Source of the DNA: Chitinophagales bacterium
Lineage (GTDB): Bacteria; Bacteroidota; Bacteroidia; Chitinophagales; Saprospiraceae
Length of the DNA: 64,000 bases
Direction: 5' to 3'
Assembly (NCBI GenBank): GCA_013299105.1
Contig: JAAFJY010000022.1
Span: 62,001 to 126,000 of the forward strand
In this document: positions 1 through 7,613 of the stretch, piece by piece
Layout: each line of letters opens with the position of its first letter
How positions within the stretch are numbered: position 1 is the first letter of the stretch
Position numbers and translations under genes: made by a program
Notes under the pieces: generated by a model
The model's input: the letters and a program-made list of their open reading frames with translations, nothing else
What the model was told of the DNA's origin: nothing
Databases searched by the model: none

Positions 1-737
1 GAGGTATTTCCATTGCCAAGCGCAAGTTCAAAGTACTGGGAGTAAATCCTACGCTGGATGCCATCGAGCCAATCGAAGCCTCTCCAGGCGAGCAATTGAC
101 GATCAAAGGCACCAATTTTGGAAAACTCAAAGAAGTAAGATTTGGCGGTTTGACCGCTAAAATCATCTCCGCTGCTGCCGACAAAATCGTGGTAGAAGTA
201 CCTGCGGTGACGGTCAAATCTCAAATGAAAGTGGAAGTGATCACGGCCACAGGCCAAGGCAAATCGTCAGAAACCTTTACCGCATTGGCAGTGCCTTTTG
301 TTTTCTATGGCGAAGGATTGGAAAATGCTGTGCAAAATTGGTCCTGGGCTAAAGTAGAGGCCGATGATGAAAGTACGCCAAAAAATGGCAAGAAAAACTG
401 CAAAGTCACCTATGGTGCCTGGTCCGCACTCTGGTTCAACACAGGCGACAGTAATCCTAAAGTTGCCTTGGCCAATTACAAGTACTTGCGTTTCTGGGTG
501 CATGGCGGCAAAGGTAAATCATTGAAAGTCAAAATCTTTTACCGCAACGAATCCAAGGCTGAGGCAGAAGGCGATTCTGGCTTAATCATTTCAACTAAAC
601 CAGGTGAATGGCAATTGGTCAGCATTCCGATTGATAAACTTGGAAAAGCTGTTGACCTGAGCACCCTGATCATGCAAGAGTTTGGCACCGATGGCAGCAA
701 CGAAGCTATTTACCTTGATGATGTCCGCTTGCAGTAA
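1..737 (+). CDS. IPT/TIG-domain surface protein, 3' part only
   Basis: The frame is open from the window edge, so the gene starts upstream and only about 245 residues are seen. An IPT/TIG immunoglobulin-like fold is visible first (PGEQLTIKGTNFG, then VRFGG and a VEVITATGQGKS strand). It is followed by a beta-rich domain of about 150 residues ending in AIYLDDVRLQ, which resembles carbohydrate-binding or galactose-binding jelly-roll modules. IPT domains are common in SusE/SusF-like and other exported glycan-binding proteins of Bacteroidota. The GH9 cellulase 290 bp downstream on the same strand makes glycan binding plausible, but this is inference. There is no T9SS tail, so the missing N-terminus is probably a lipoprotein signal. 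The apparent TTG start at 96 lies inside the IPT domain and is not the real start. Confidence 0.75.
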   Translation, partial: GISIAKRKFKVLGVNPTLDAIEPIEASPGEQLTIKGTNFGKLKEVRFGGLTAKIISAAADKIVVEVPAVTVKSQMKVEVITATGQGKSSETFTALAVPFVFYGEGLENAVQNWSWAKVEADDESTPKNGKKNCKVTYGAWSALWFNTGDSNPKVALANYKYLRFWVHGGKGKSLKVKIFYRNESKAEAEGDSGLIISTKPGEWQLVSIPIDKLGKAVDLSTLIMQEFGTDGSNEAIYLDDVRLQ

Positions 738-1024
738 CAAGGTGGTCCAAAGTCAAAATGGTTTGATTTCGACTTTTAGTTTCATACATTGATATTCATT
801 GCGAGGCTCCGGCAGGGCAGCAACAAGTTCGGTTTCTAGCCAAAACCATTGTGAATGAGTGCTTACTTGCTGGAGCTTTTTTGGTTGAAAAGTGGAAATG
901 TTGAGGGGTTGAAAAGAGTAGGCCCCGAATTGGTGAAGCCACAACCCAATGTTAACCTGGTTTTTGGAGGAATCTTTTTCGGTTCTCTTTCGGTACAATC
1001 CTTCCCAAAACAACTCAAACGCGC

Positions 1025-3184
1025 ATGAAAACGACGCTCTTTTTCCTATTTTTGATCCAAGCCCTTTCTCTTTGGGCTGGCCCAACGGTTACGACTGAAT
1101 TCATCAAGATAGATCAATTTGGCTACTTTTGCCAATCCAAAAAAGTGGCCGTCATCGTAGACCCTCAGGAGGGATTCAATGCCGCCTTGTCTTTTAATCC
1201 TGGCACAGGGGCTGATCAATACCAAGTGCGCCGTTGGGAAGATGATGCGGTGGTGTACAGCGGTACTTTGCAACAGTGGAACAATGGTCAAACCCACAGC
1301 CAATCGGGCGATCGGGGCTGGTGGTTCGATTTCAGCGCAGTGACCCAACCGGGGTCGTATTATATTTTTGACAAACAAAACCTGGTCGGCTCTTTTCGCT
1401 TCGAGATCGGCGAGCAGGTGTACGAGCAGGCTTTGACCCAGGCCATCCGCATGTTTTTTTACCAGCGCATCAATTTTGCCAAAAAAACACCTTATGTGGA
1501 TACCAAATACGCTGACGGAGCCAGTTTTGACGGCCCAGGGCAAGACAAAGAAGCCCGCAGTCGCAACGATAAAAACAATGCCAGTACCGCTCGCGACTTG
1601 CGCGGGGGGTGGTTCGACGCTGGCGATCCCAATAAATACACGACTTTTGTTTTTGACCCGCTTTTGCAAATGCTGGATGCCTACCGCCAACACCCCAGTG
1701 TGTTCAAAGACCAACTGAACATTCCTGAATCAGGCAATGGCATACCCGATTTGTTGGATGAAATCAAGTGGGAACTTGATTGGCTTAAACGCATGCAAGA
1801 CGGCACGGGCACCAATGGTTTTTTCCTGAAATTAGGCGTGGATAATTTTAGTGATGTTTCGCCGCCCAGCAATGACCGCCGCCCTCGTTATTATGTGGGT
1901 GAATGCACTTCTGCAACCATCACTGGTGCCGCAGTCTTTGCGCTGGCCGGCCAGGTGTACAAAAGCCTGCCCCAGGCTGAGATGAAAACCTATGGCGAAG
2001 ACCTGTTGCAACGCGCCCAAAAAGCTTGGACTCGTGCTCAAAATACCAGCTTGAATTTCACCCAATTTCAAACCACTTGCGACGATCAGGACATCAAGTC
2101 AGGTGATGCCGATCGCACTGGACCTGAACAATTGGGCAATGCCGTAGCCGCCGCTGCGCACCTGTACGAAGCCACTGGTGATGAAACTTACAAGCGCTTT
2201 GTGGAAGCAAATTACACCAAAGTTAGGCCATATTCCGACAATTACTGGAGCCCTTATAACCTGCCCGTCGCCGAGGCTTTGCTGAGATACACTACCCTGC
2301 CCAAAGCCGATCCAACGGTGACGAACAATATTTTGAGGCAAAAAACGAACTCCAATTACCTGTTCTCCATCGACCCTTACCGTACCCAAAAGGACTTGTA
2401 CCGGGCTTACATGGAAGACTGGGCTCACCACTGGGGCAGCAACATGATCCGCTCCAACAGTGGCAACATCAACCTCGATTTCAATACTTTCCGCATCAAT
2501 ACCAGCAACCGCGAACTGTACCGGGAAACCGCGGAGCAATACCTACACTGGATGCACGGCCTCAACCCCCTGAGCATGGTCATGTTGAGCAACATGTACG
2601 CCTTTGGGGCCGAAAAATGCGCCGATGAACTCTACCACACTTGGTTCAATGACAAAACGGACTGGGACAATGCCAGGACTTCGTCAAAAGGTCCAGCTCC
2701 GGGTTACGTCACTGGGGGACCAAACAAAGATTTTTCGATAAAAACCATCACCCCTCCAGCCAGCCAGCCCCCGCAGAAGGCTTACAAAGATTGGAACGCG
2801 GGCTGGCCCGAAAACTCCTGGGAAATCAGCGAGCCTGCGATTTACTACCAGGGTGCTTATATCGCCTTGTTGAGCCGCTTGATCGGCACCAACACCCAAG
2901 CTTGCGGCAGCACCACACCCCTGCGGGAGCCCATCGAAAAAACCGCGCAAATCCTGGTCTATCCCCAGCCGGCACAGGACCAATTGCGGGTAGAATACCA
3001 AGGTTTGCCTGTGAAAAAACTACAAGTATCACTGCGCGATTTGACTGGCCGCTTGGTTTTGAACCGCGAATTTCAAAGTGGTCAATTTAACCTTGAATTG
3101 CAAGGTCTCGCCAATGGCCTATACCTTTTGCAGGTAAAAAACGAAGGTTGGGTGAGTGGCATCAAAGTTTTGGTGCAGCATTAA
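1025..3184 (+). CDS. secreted GH9 endoglucanase with T9SS sorting tail
   Basis: The protein has 719 residues. A signal peptide (about 1-19, ending LWAG) is followed by an N-terminal Ig-like cellulase domain (about 22-128) and a GH9 (alpha/alpha)6 catalytic domain. DLRGGWFDAGDPNKY at about 191-205 carries the paired aspartates (D198, D201) typical of GH9. WMHGLNPLS supplies the conserved histidine region, and ENSWEISEPAIYY near the end matches the catalytic-acid region, with E603 the best candidate. The last 75 residues (YPQPAQDQL to GIKVLVQH) are a type A T9SS C-terminal domain. Expected activity is hydrolysis of beta-1,4-glucans, secreted through the outer membrane. The upstream IPT protein may be a partner. 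The ATG is followed directly by the signal peptide, so the start is secure. Confidence 0.93.
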   Translation: MKTTLFFLFLIQALSLWAGPTVTTEFIKIDQFGYFCQSKKVAVIVDPQEGFNAALSFNPGTGADQYQVRRWEDDAVVYSGTLQQWNNGQTHSQSGDRGWWFDFSAVTQPGSYYIFDKQNLVGSFRFEIGEQVYEQALTQAIRMFFYQRINFAKKTPYVDTKYADGASFDGPGQDKEARSRNDKNNASTARDLRGGWFDAGDPNKYTTFVFDPLLQMLDAYRQHPSVFKDQLNIPESGNGIPDLLDEIKWELDWLKRMQDGTGTNGFFLKLGVDNFSDVSPPSNDRRPRYYVGECTSATITGAAVFALAGQVYKSLPQAEMKTYGEDLLQRAQKAWTRAQNTSLNFTQFQTTCDDQDIKSGDADRTGPEQLGNAVAAAAHLYEATGDETYKRFVEANYTKVRPYSDNYWSPYNLPVAEALLRYTTLPKADPTVTNNILRQKTNSNYLFSIDPYRTQKDLYRAYMEDWAHHWGSNMIRSNSGNINLDFNTFRINTSNRELYRETAEQYLHWMHGLNPLSMVMLSNMYAFGAEKCADELYHTWFNDKTDWDNARTSSKGPAPGYVTGGPNKDFSIKTITPPASQPPQKAYKDWNAGWPENSWEISEPAIYYQGAYIALLSRLIGTNTQACGSTTPLREPIEKTAQILVYPQPAQDQLRVEYQGLPVKKLQVSLRDLTGRLVLNREFQSGQFNLELQGLANGLYLLQVKNEGWVSGIKVLVQH

Positions 3185-3287
3185 GCAAGCAAAAAGCACA
3201 GCGCCCCTTGAAACACTTGTCAATGATCTGGCGGGATGCCCCCAAGGCACTAGAAAGAAAGTTAAATATCCTTCGTTTTCGGCATTT

Positions 3288-3320
3288 TGTAATTGTGCTA
3301 CAACTTGTGGCACAATTACA
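3288..3320. repeat. perfect 11-bp inverted repeat
   Basis: TGTAATTGTGC (3288-3298) pairs with GCACAATTACA (3310-3320) across an 11-nt spacer. No T-run follows, so a simple terminator is unlikely; it may be an operator or an RNA hairpin in the GH9 3' region. Confidence 0.6.
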
Positions 3321-3427
3321 GATGACGCTTGATAGAACAAGGCACCACTTTTGCATGTAAAATAAATTTCGAAGCGAGAAACCTAAGTTTTTACCTTATT
3401 TTTTTAAATCTTCACTGCCAAAAAACA

Positions 3428-3522
3428 TCATGCTGACGGAGCTGTAGGCCCCCAACGTCGGTAGCATAAATTTAAACATCATGTTTGCAGAGGCCGTAGG
3501 TCCCTAACGTTGGTCAGTCAAT
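3428..3522 (-). repeat. two copies of the GACCAACGTT dispersed block
   Basis: Read on the minus strand, the block at 3480-3522 gives GACCAACGTTAGGGACCTAC followed by GGCC. This matches the plus-strand blocks at about 9195-9231 and 9368-9404. A more diverged copy lies at 3428-3470. Confidence 0.7.
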
Positions 3523-3582
3523 GTCATACTTGCAATTATATTTACAACAAAAATAACGATAGCAGAGTCGTCCCCGAAGTTT

Positions 3583-4464
3583 TCAGAATATCTCAAATTT
3601 CACCAAAAAAAAAAACACCCCACCAATCCCCGCCAAGCCATCCAAAACCCCATCGTACCAAAGGTCTTCTTCGATCCAATTTGGTTTTTTTCGACAAAAC
3701 CACAGCATTAAACTTGGAAAACCACAGGCCAGAAATAAGGTCAGGTTGAGGCTGCTACAATACAAAGCTACGCTGGCCAAACCGCCCAGAACGATGATAA
3801 ACCCCAGCCAACGTTGAAAATGCGGGGCCGAACTGCGCATGGCCCAGGACAAATGCCTGGACTCGCGCCCCCGATCACGAAAATCGAACAAGAGGCAAAT
3901 GGCGTAGAGGTGAAAAAAGCGATGGACCAAAAACCAGGCCCAGGCCCAGGAAAAAGCTTGCCCACTAAAAACAAAAGGCAAAACTACCGTGGTCGAGATC
4001 CACACCAAAGTGAGGTACAAAGTTTTGTGCCTAGCCAAAGGGCGAATCCTAAAAGCTACCGGATGCTCGACTTTGGGCAAGGTATAGGCCAAAGTAAGCA
4101 AGATAATGGGCGAAATATAAGCCCAATAGCTGCGTAAAGTCCAAAGCAAAATGGAAGCAATGGCACCGCTGAACAGAAAAAATATCCAAAGCAAGGCCCG
4201 ATTTTGTGCTGTCCAATGCTCACGCAAACTTTGAGGTTTGGGGAAAATACTCAAAGCCCAATGCAAGCTATAACTGCTCAGGGTAGCGAAAAAAACAAAA
4301 GGAAAGTAAGTCCAAGGTATGACCAATTGGAATGCCTGCACACTGAGTTGAAGCATCAACCAGGCCAAGACAGCTACGTAAAAATTGCTAAAAATCAGCC
4401 ATTTAATGCAAAATTTATCCGCGCAGTCAACGTCATGCTGGCAATCCGTGAATATCCGTTTCAT
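3583..4464 (-). CDS. UbiA-like polytopic membrane protein
   Basis: A 293-residue, very hydrophobic protein with roughly seven to eight membrane segments. HRFFHLYAICLLFDFRDRGRES resembles the aspartate-rich second motif of UbiA-superfamily prenyltransferases as found in Bacteroidota homologues (FxLYAICILFDYRDR-like). The first NDxxDxxxD motif is not obvious, so enzymatic activity is uncertain and it could be a non-catalytic relative. The start is doubtful: the first 16 or so residues are encoded by a dispersed intergenic sequence (4420-4480) that recurs near 21146-21200. The real start may therefore be a rare codon near residue 20 or the Met at residue 37. It lies 61 bp downstream of the SnoaL-like gene, on the same strand. 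Confidence 0.65.
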   Translation of the reverse strand: MKRIFTDCQHDVDCADKFCIKWLIFSNFYVAVLAWLMLQLSVQAFQLVIPWTYFPFVFFATLSSYSLHWALSIFPKPQSLREHWTAQNRALLWIFFLFSGAIASILLWTLRSYWAYISPIILLTLAYTLPKVEHPVAFRIRPLARHKTLYLTLVWISTTVVLPFVFSGQAFSWAWAWFLVHRFFHLYAICLLFDFRDRGRESRHLSWAMRSSAPHFQRWLGFIIVLGGLASVALYCSSLNLTLFLACGFPSLMLWFCRKKPNWIEEDLWYDGVLDGLAGIGGVFFFLVKFEIF

Positions 4465-4525
4465 CCGTTTTATCCGTGTTCCAACAACAGGACTACACCG
4501 CAGGCCAGAAGATCACTAACAGCGG

Positions 4526-4924
4526 CTAACTCACCATCTGAATCCAGTCCCGCAAATTGTAATGGGTAGTTACCCGGCTGATCTTGCCCTGTTCAATGCT
4601 GAAAAACGCACCTACTGGCAAAAGGTAAGCTTGGCCACTTGCTGTCGGCAAAGCACCATCGGTTTTTTTATAAACCCCATTGATGTTGAACTCGGCGGCT
4701 ACGCGGGTACCGCTGGTTTCGCCCATCAGCACCAGGTCTTGCACCTGCTCGGCGTAGCATTCGTCCATGTGGGCAAGGAATTTTTCAAAAACATCCACGC
4801 CAATTTGGGCATCGCCTTGGTTGATGTCGTGGCGTACATCAGCGGACAAAAGTGCCAGCATTCCCGCCCAATCGCGGCGATTGAAGGCATCGTAGTAGGC
4901 TTGGACGAGTTCAAGTGCGCTCAT
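4526..4924 (-). CDS. SnoaL-like / NTF2-fold ketosteroid isomerase-related protein
   Basis: A 132-residue soluble protein. It opens with MSALELVQAYYDAFNRRDW, the characteristic first helix of SnoaL/NTF2-fold proteins, and continues with LLSADVRHDINQGDAQIG, the strand-loop lining the pocket. The length is typical of the family (130-145 residues). The sequence is close to the group described as steroid delta-isomerase-related, but the substrate is unknown. The cone-shaped fold could serve as an isomerase, hydrolase or binding protein. The ATG at 4924 gives the full first helix, so the start is good. It may be co-transcribed with the downstream UbiA-like gene. Confidence 0.8.
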   Translation of the reverse strand: MSALELVQAYYDAFNRRDWAGMLALLSADVRHDINQGDAQIGVDVFEKFLAHMDECYAEQVQDLVLMGETSGTRVAAEFNINGVYKKTDGALPTASGQAYLLPVGAFFSIEQGKISRVTTHYNLRDWIQMVS

Positions 4925-5404
4925 TTTTTATTGGTGTAATGCGAGGTAAATTGTGAGTTCTAAAAGCATTATTCTGCATGGACTTTTCACTCACTAAAGC
5001 AACAACAGCATGTTTTCGTAAGCACGTTGAAAACGTGCGAAAGCCCGGTGTCGGTCTGAAGACCTGACACCAGCACAACGCTAATTTGATGCTGGTTCAC
5101 GGTCTCTGACCGGAACCATCTTACACGCGTTTGTAACGCGTAAACGGATATTTAGAAGATTGAGAACTTATCATAACCTCTAAAAACCCTTATTTTTTCA
5201 ACGACTTGCAAAGTATCACGGCTAAGTTTTCCAGGTTTAATACACAACAAACTAAACCGTATCAACGAAAACTCAAGTAAACTCAAATCTTGCAAGCGAG
5301 CCCCCTACTTCGTAAGTCGTCACTCGTAAGTCGTCACTCAAAAAAACAGGCATCATAAACCAGAACCCACCTAAATGGTATCTTGGTGAAAAAGTACGGC
5401 TCTT
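4925..5404. other. intergenic region holding a hairpin cluster
   Basis: No gene seen. The notable content is the run of consecutive hairpins at 5022-5142. The remainder is AT-rich with a short direct repeat (gtaagtcgtcactc twice, 5309-5340). Confidence 0.6.
5022..5142. repeat. cluster of consecutive short hairpins
   Basis: At least four hairpins follow each other: GCACGTT/AACGTGC (5022-5038), GGTGTC/GACACC with an inner GGTCT/AGACC (5047-5071), TGGTTC/GAACCA enclosing CGGTCTCTGACCG (5093-5118), and CGCGTT/AACGCG (about 5121-5142). The GGTCTCTGACC core matches the hairpin cores of the other dispersed elements in this window. Confidence 0.7.
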
Positions 5405-6502
5405 TTACACATTAAATCGAAAATGCATAACATCCCCATCCGTCACCACGTATTCCTTGCCTTCTACCCCCATTTTGCCTGCATCTTTCACCGCTGCTTC
5501 CGAGCCCAGGCGCACGTAATCGTCATATTTGATCACTTCAGCGCGGATGAAGCCCTTCTCAAAATCGGTGTGGATCACGCCCGCTGCGCCCGGTGCTTTA
5601 GTGCCTCGGCGGATGGTCCAAGCGCGTACTTCTTTTTCGCCAGCGGTGAAGTAAGTAATCAGGTTCAGGAGTTTGTAGGCGCTGTGAATCAGCTTGTTCA
5701 CACCTGGCTCATCCAGGCCCATGTCGGCCAGGAATTCCATGCGCTCTTCTTTGGTTTCCAGCTCGGCGATGTCGGCTTCGATGCCCGCGCTGATCAAGAT
5801 CACTTCGGCGGGTTCGTCGGCCACGGCTTTGCGGAAGCGCTCAGAGTGTTCGTTGCCAGTCAGTACCGAGCCTTCGTCCACATTGCATACGTACAGGATG
5901 GGCTTGGCGGTGAGCAGGTACATGTCCTTGAGCAGTTCCATACCTTCGTCGTCGAGGTCTACGCTGCGGGCAGGCTTGGCATCAGAGAGGTGTTGGAGGA
6001 TTTTTTCGGCGTATTCCACCAAGCGTACATCGTCTTTGCTGCCGCTTTTGGCTTGTTTCTTTTGGCGATCCAGGCGTTTTTCAACCGTATCAATGTCTTT
6101 GAGAATCAACTCGGTATCGATCACCTCTTTGTCGCGCACAGGGTCAACGTTGCCGTCCACGTGTACCACATTGTCGTCCACAAAACAGCGTACCACATGG
6201 ATAATTGCATCGGTTTCACGGATATTGGCCAGGAATTGATTGCCCAGTCCTTCGCCCTTGCTGGCACCTTTGATCAGGCCCGCGATGTCAAGGATTTCAA
6301 CGGTAGTAGGAACCAGCGATCGTGGATTGATCAGTTCGGCCAGTTTGTCCAGGCGTGCGTCGGGCACGGTGATGACCCCCACATTGGGATCCTTGGTGGC
6401 AAAAGGATAGTTGGCTGCCAGGGCTTTGGCCGAGGTCAGCGCATTGAACAAGGTTGATTTTCCTACGTTGGGCAAGCCCACAATTCCACATTTGAGTCCC
6501 AT
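5405..6502 (-). CDS. ychF: redox-regulated ATPase/GTPase YchF (Obg family)
   Basis: From the ATG at 6502 the protein has 365 residues, the usual YchF length. MGLKCGIVGLPNVGKST contains the Walker A (NVGKST). NYPFATKDPNVG is the YchF switch region and DIAGLIKGASKGEGLGNQFL contains the G3 motif. The G4 position reads NVDEGS rather than NKxD, as expected for YchF, which prefers ATP. A TGS domain (ITYFTAGEKEVRAWTI to the end) closes the protein. YchF binds ribosomes and acts in stress and translation control. The open frame continues 50 codons upstream, but those residues lack family similarity and would cross the candidate promoter at 6573-6580. Confidence 0.97.
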   Translation of the reverse strand: MGLKCGIVGLPNVGKSTLFNALTSAKALAANYPFATKDPNVGVITVPDARLDKLAELINPRSLVPTTVEILDIAGLIKGASKGEGLGNQFLANIRETDAIIHVVRCFVDDNVVHVDGNVDPVRDKEVIDTELILKDIDTVEKRLDRQKKQAKSGSKDDVRLVEYAEKILQHLSDAKPARSVDLDDEGMELLKDMYLLTAKPILYVCNVDEGSVLTGNEHSERFRKAVADEPAEVILISAGIEADIAELETKEERMEFLADMGLDEPGVNKLIHSAYKLLNLITYFTAGEKEVRAWTIRRGTKAPGAAGVIHTDFEKGFIRAEVIKYDDYVRLGSEAAVKDAGKMGVEGKEYVVTDGDVMHFRFNV

Positions 6503-6572
6503 ACTCGTACAGCTTTTTTGAGTTTTTTGCCTTGAAACCCCTGTATTCAGTTGTTTTTCCGCAAAAACGCGG

Positions 6573-6580
6573 CAAAGATA
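6573..6580 (-). promoter_or_regulatory. candidate Bacteroidota -7 promoter box of ychF
   Basis: Minus-strand TATCTTTG matches the TAnnTTTG consensus exactly and lies about 70 nt before the ychF ATG. No good -33 element was seen, so this is moderate evidence. Confidence 0.45.
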
Positions 6581-6652
6581 GCAGAGTTTGGAGAAAAAGC
6601 TAGCATTGTTTTTGACACTTGAGGTCAGAGAAAAAGGGTAAATGATATGCAC

Positions 6653-6910
6653 CTATTTCAACAAATCCTCCAAGTTTACTTCCGCATCAACGATTTCGGG
6701 GTAATACTCATTCCTTACCAGCGCGTGGTTGCTGAGGAAGGTGATAAAAACCTGCTTTCGCGTGCCTGTATGCTCAATAAACCGCTGTTTGAGTTGCAAA
6801 AGGTCTAGATAATCTTCGCGGCTGATGGGTACCCAACATCCAGAAAATCAGAGCACTCGGATGCTAGCGGTCGATTACTTCTTGCAGGTGTTGTTGGTCT
6901 CTGAAATGTG
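6653..6910 (-). pseudogene. remnant of an ATPase-like gene
   Basis: On the minus strand a clean C-terminal segment reads VPISREDYLDLLQLKQRF, then TGTRKQVFITFLSNHAL and NEYYPEIVDAEVNLEDLLK before a TAG at 6653. It resembles the C-terminus of the intact ATPase at 7614-9035 (KAIFLTLITSFGLQQNS ... LSLDVLF). Upstream the frame hits a stop and similarity shifts frame (a segment with HLQEVIDR, a stop, then ALIFWML), so the gene is broken and truncated. The assignment to the ATPase family rests on the tail alone. Confidence 0.5.
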
Positions 6911-6911
6911 C

Positions 6912-7030
6912 TATAATTGGAAATAAGTCCCTTTTTTGAGCACTTATTTCCAATTATAACCCTTATACTTGGAAATATCTATCGAAAAAGCACAGATATT
7001 TTCAATTATGCCTCCTATTTTTGGAAATAT
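6912..7030. repeat. 52-bp spaced palindromic units with covarying stems
   Basis: Three units begin TTGGAAATA at 6917, 6969 and 7021, exactly 52 bp apart. Unit 1 is a perfect 17-bp inverted repeat (6912-6928 with 6942-6958). Unit 2 pairs GGAAATATCT (6971-6980) with AGATATTTTC (6994-7003). The inner stem bases differ between units but change on both sides (AAGT/ACTT against ATCT/AGAT), which suggests selection for pairing. Unit 3 has only the left half. Confidence 0.75.
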
Positions 7031-7059
7031 CGCTCCTAAATAGGCAAAAACAAGCCTTT

Positions 7060-7535
7060 TCAATCCAACAGTTTCACCACCAATACTGGGAAACCAAGCT
7101 TCGCCAAGCGATGAAAGCGGCGTTTGGGCTGCAAATCCACTTCGTGGGGCTTAAAATGACTGGCATCTACTGCTCCGGTATCAAAAAAAGTATTGATCAG
7201 TTTTTGAAAATTAGCGGCTTGTGCATTGGCGATGTCGGAGTGCGATATGTTCTGGAGCACCGCTGCCCCTTGGGCAAGTAGGGCATCAGCTCCTATTCAG
7301 CAAAATCTGCGGGCGTGGACGTATCCAGATTGCCACTTACAATGAGGGTTTCGGTCTGCGAAAGCTAGGGCTTGCGAAACTCGGCTGGGATCAACGGTTT
7401 GTTCCAGGCCTCGATCGTGCCCCAAAGCAGCAAGGACATACCCGGCCCCAAGAGAGATGGAAAAGTTGGGGCTTGGCCCCTATTTTGGGCGTTTTTTTAG
7501 GGTGTGGAGAACGTTGTCTGTAGCATTGGCTTGAA
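7060..7535 (-). pseudogene. decayed alpha/beta-hydrolase (TAP-like C-terminus)
   Basis: Minus-strand translation across frames gives recognisable pieces of an alpha/beta-hydrolase C-terminal half: NATDNVLHTLKK, a frame change in an A-run, SLLGPGMSLLLWGTIEAWNK, an in-frame TAG, then ETLIVSGNLDTSTPADFA with the catalytic-Asp region. A second TAG is followed by ELMPYLPKGQ, another frame change, and ISHSDIANAQAANFQKLI with the catalytic-His region, ending FPVLVVKLLD at 7060. At least two stops and two frameshifts make it a pseudogene. The N-terminal half, including the nucleophile elbow, is absent. Confidence 0.75.
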
Positions 7536-7573
7536 TTAAGCGCTGAAAAATGACCCTATTTTCAGCGCTTAAT
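7535..7573. repeat. perfect 15-bp inverted repeat upstream of the ATPase gene
   Basis: ATTAAGCGCTGAAAA (7535-7549) pairs with TTTTCAGCGCTTAAT (7559-7573) over a 9-nt loop, ending 40 bp before the ATPase start. It could be an operator or an mRNA leader hairpin. Its AT-rich palindromic style recalls the 6912-7003 units. Confidence 0.75.
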
Positions 7574-7613
7574 CTTAAATAATGCTTATATTGCGCTCAA
7601 AATAAAGCAAAAA

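Larger units (their letters stand above)
3185..3582. other. intergenic region with palindrome and dispersed repeats
   Basis: No convincing coding sequence. It holds a perfect 11-bp inverted repeat (3288-3298 with 3310-3320). It also holds two reverse-oriented copies of a dispersed block related to the repeats near 9.2-9.4 kb (core CCAACGTTRGGGACCTACGG), at about 3428-3470 and 3480-3522. Short ORFs here look like chance. Confidence 0.6.

Noticed and set aside
5423-6457. Long plus-strand frame of 344 codons opposite ychF
   Set aside because: It lies wholly antisense to the clear YchF GTPase and its translation is Phe/His/Gln-rich without family motifs, a codon-bias shadow.
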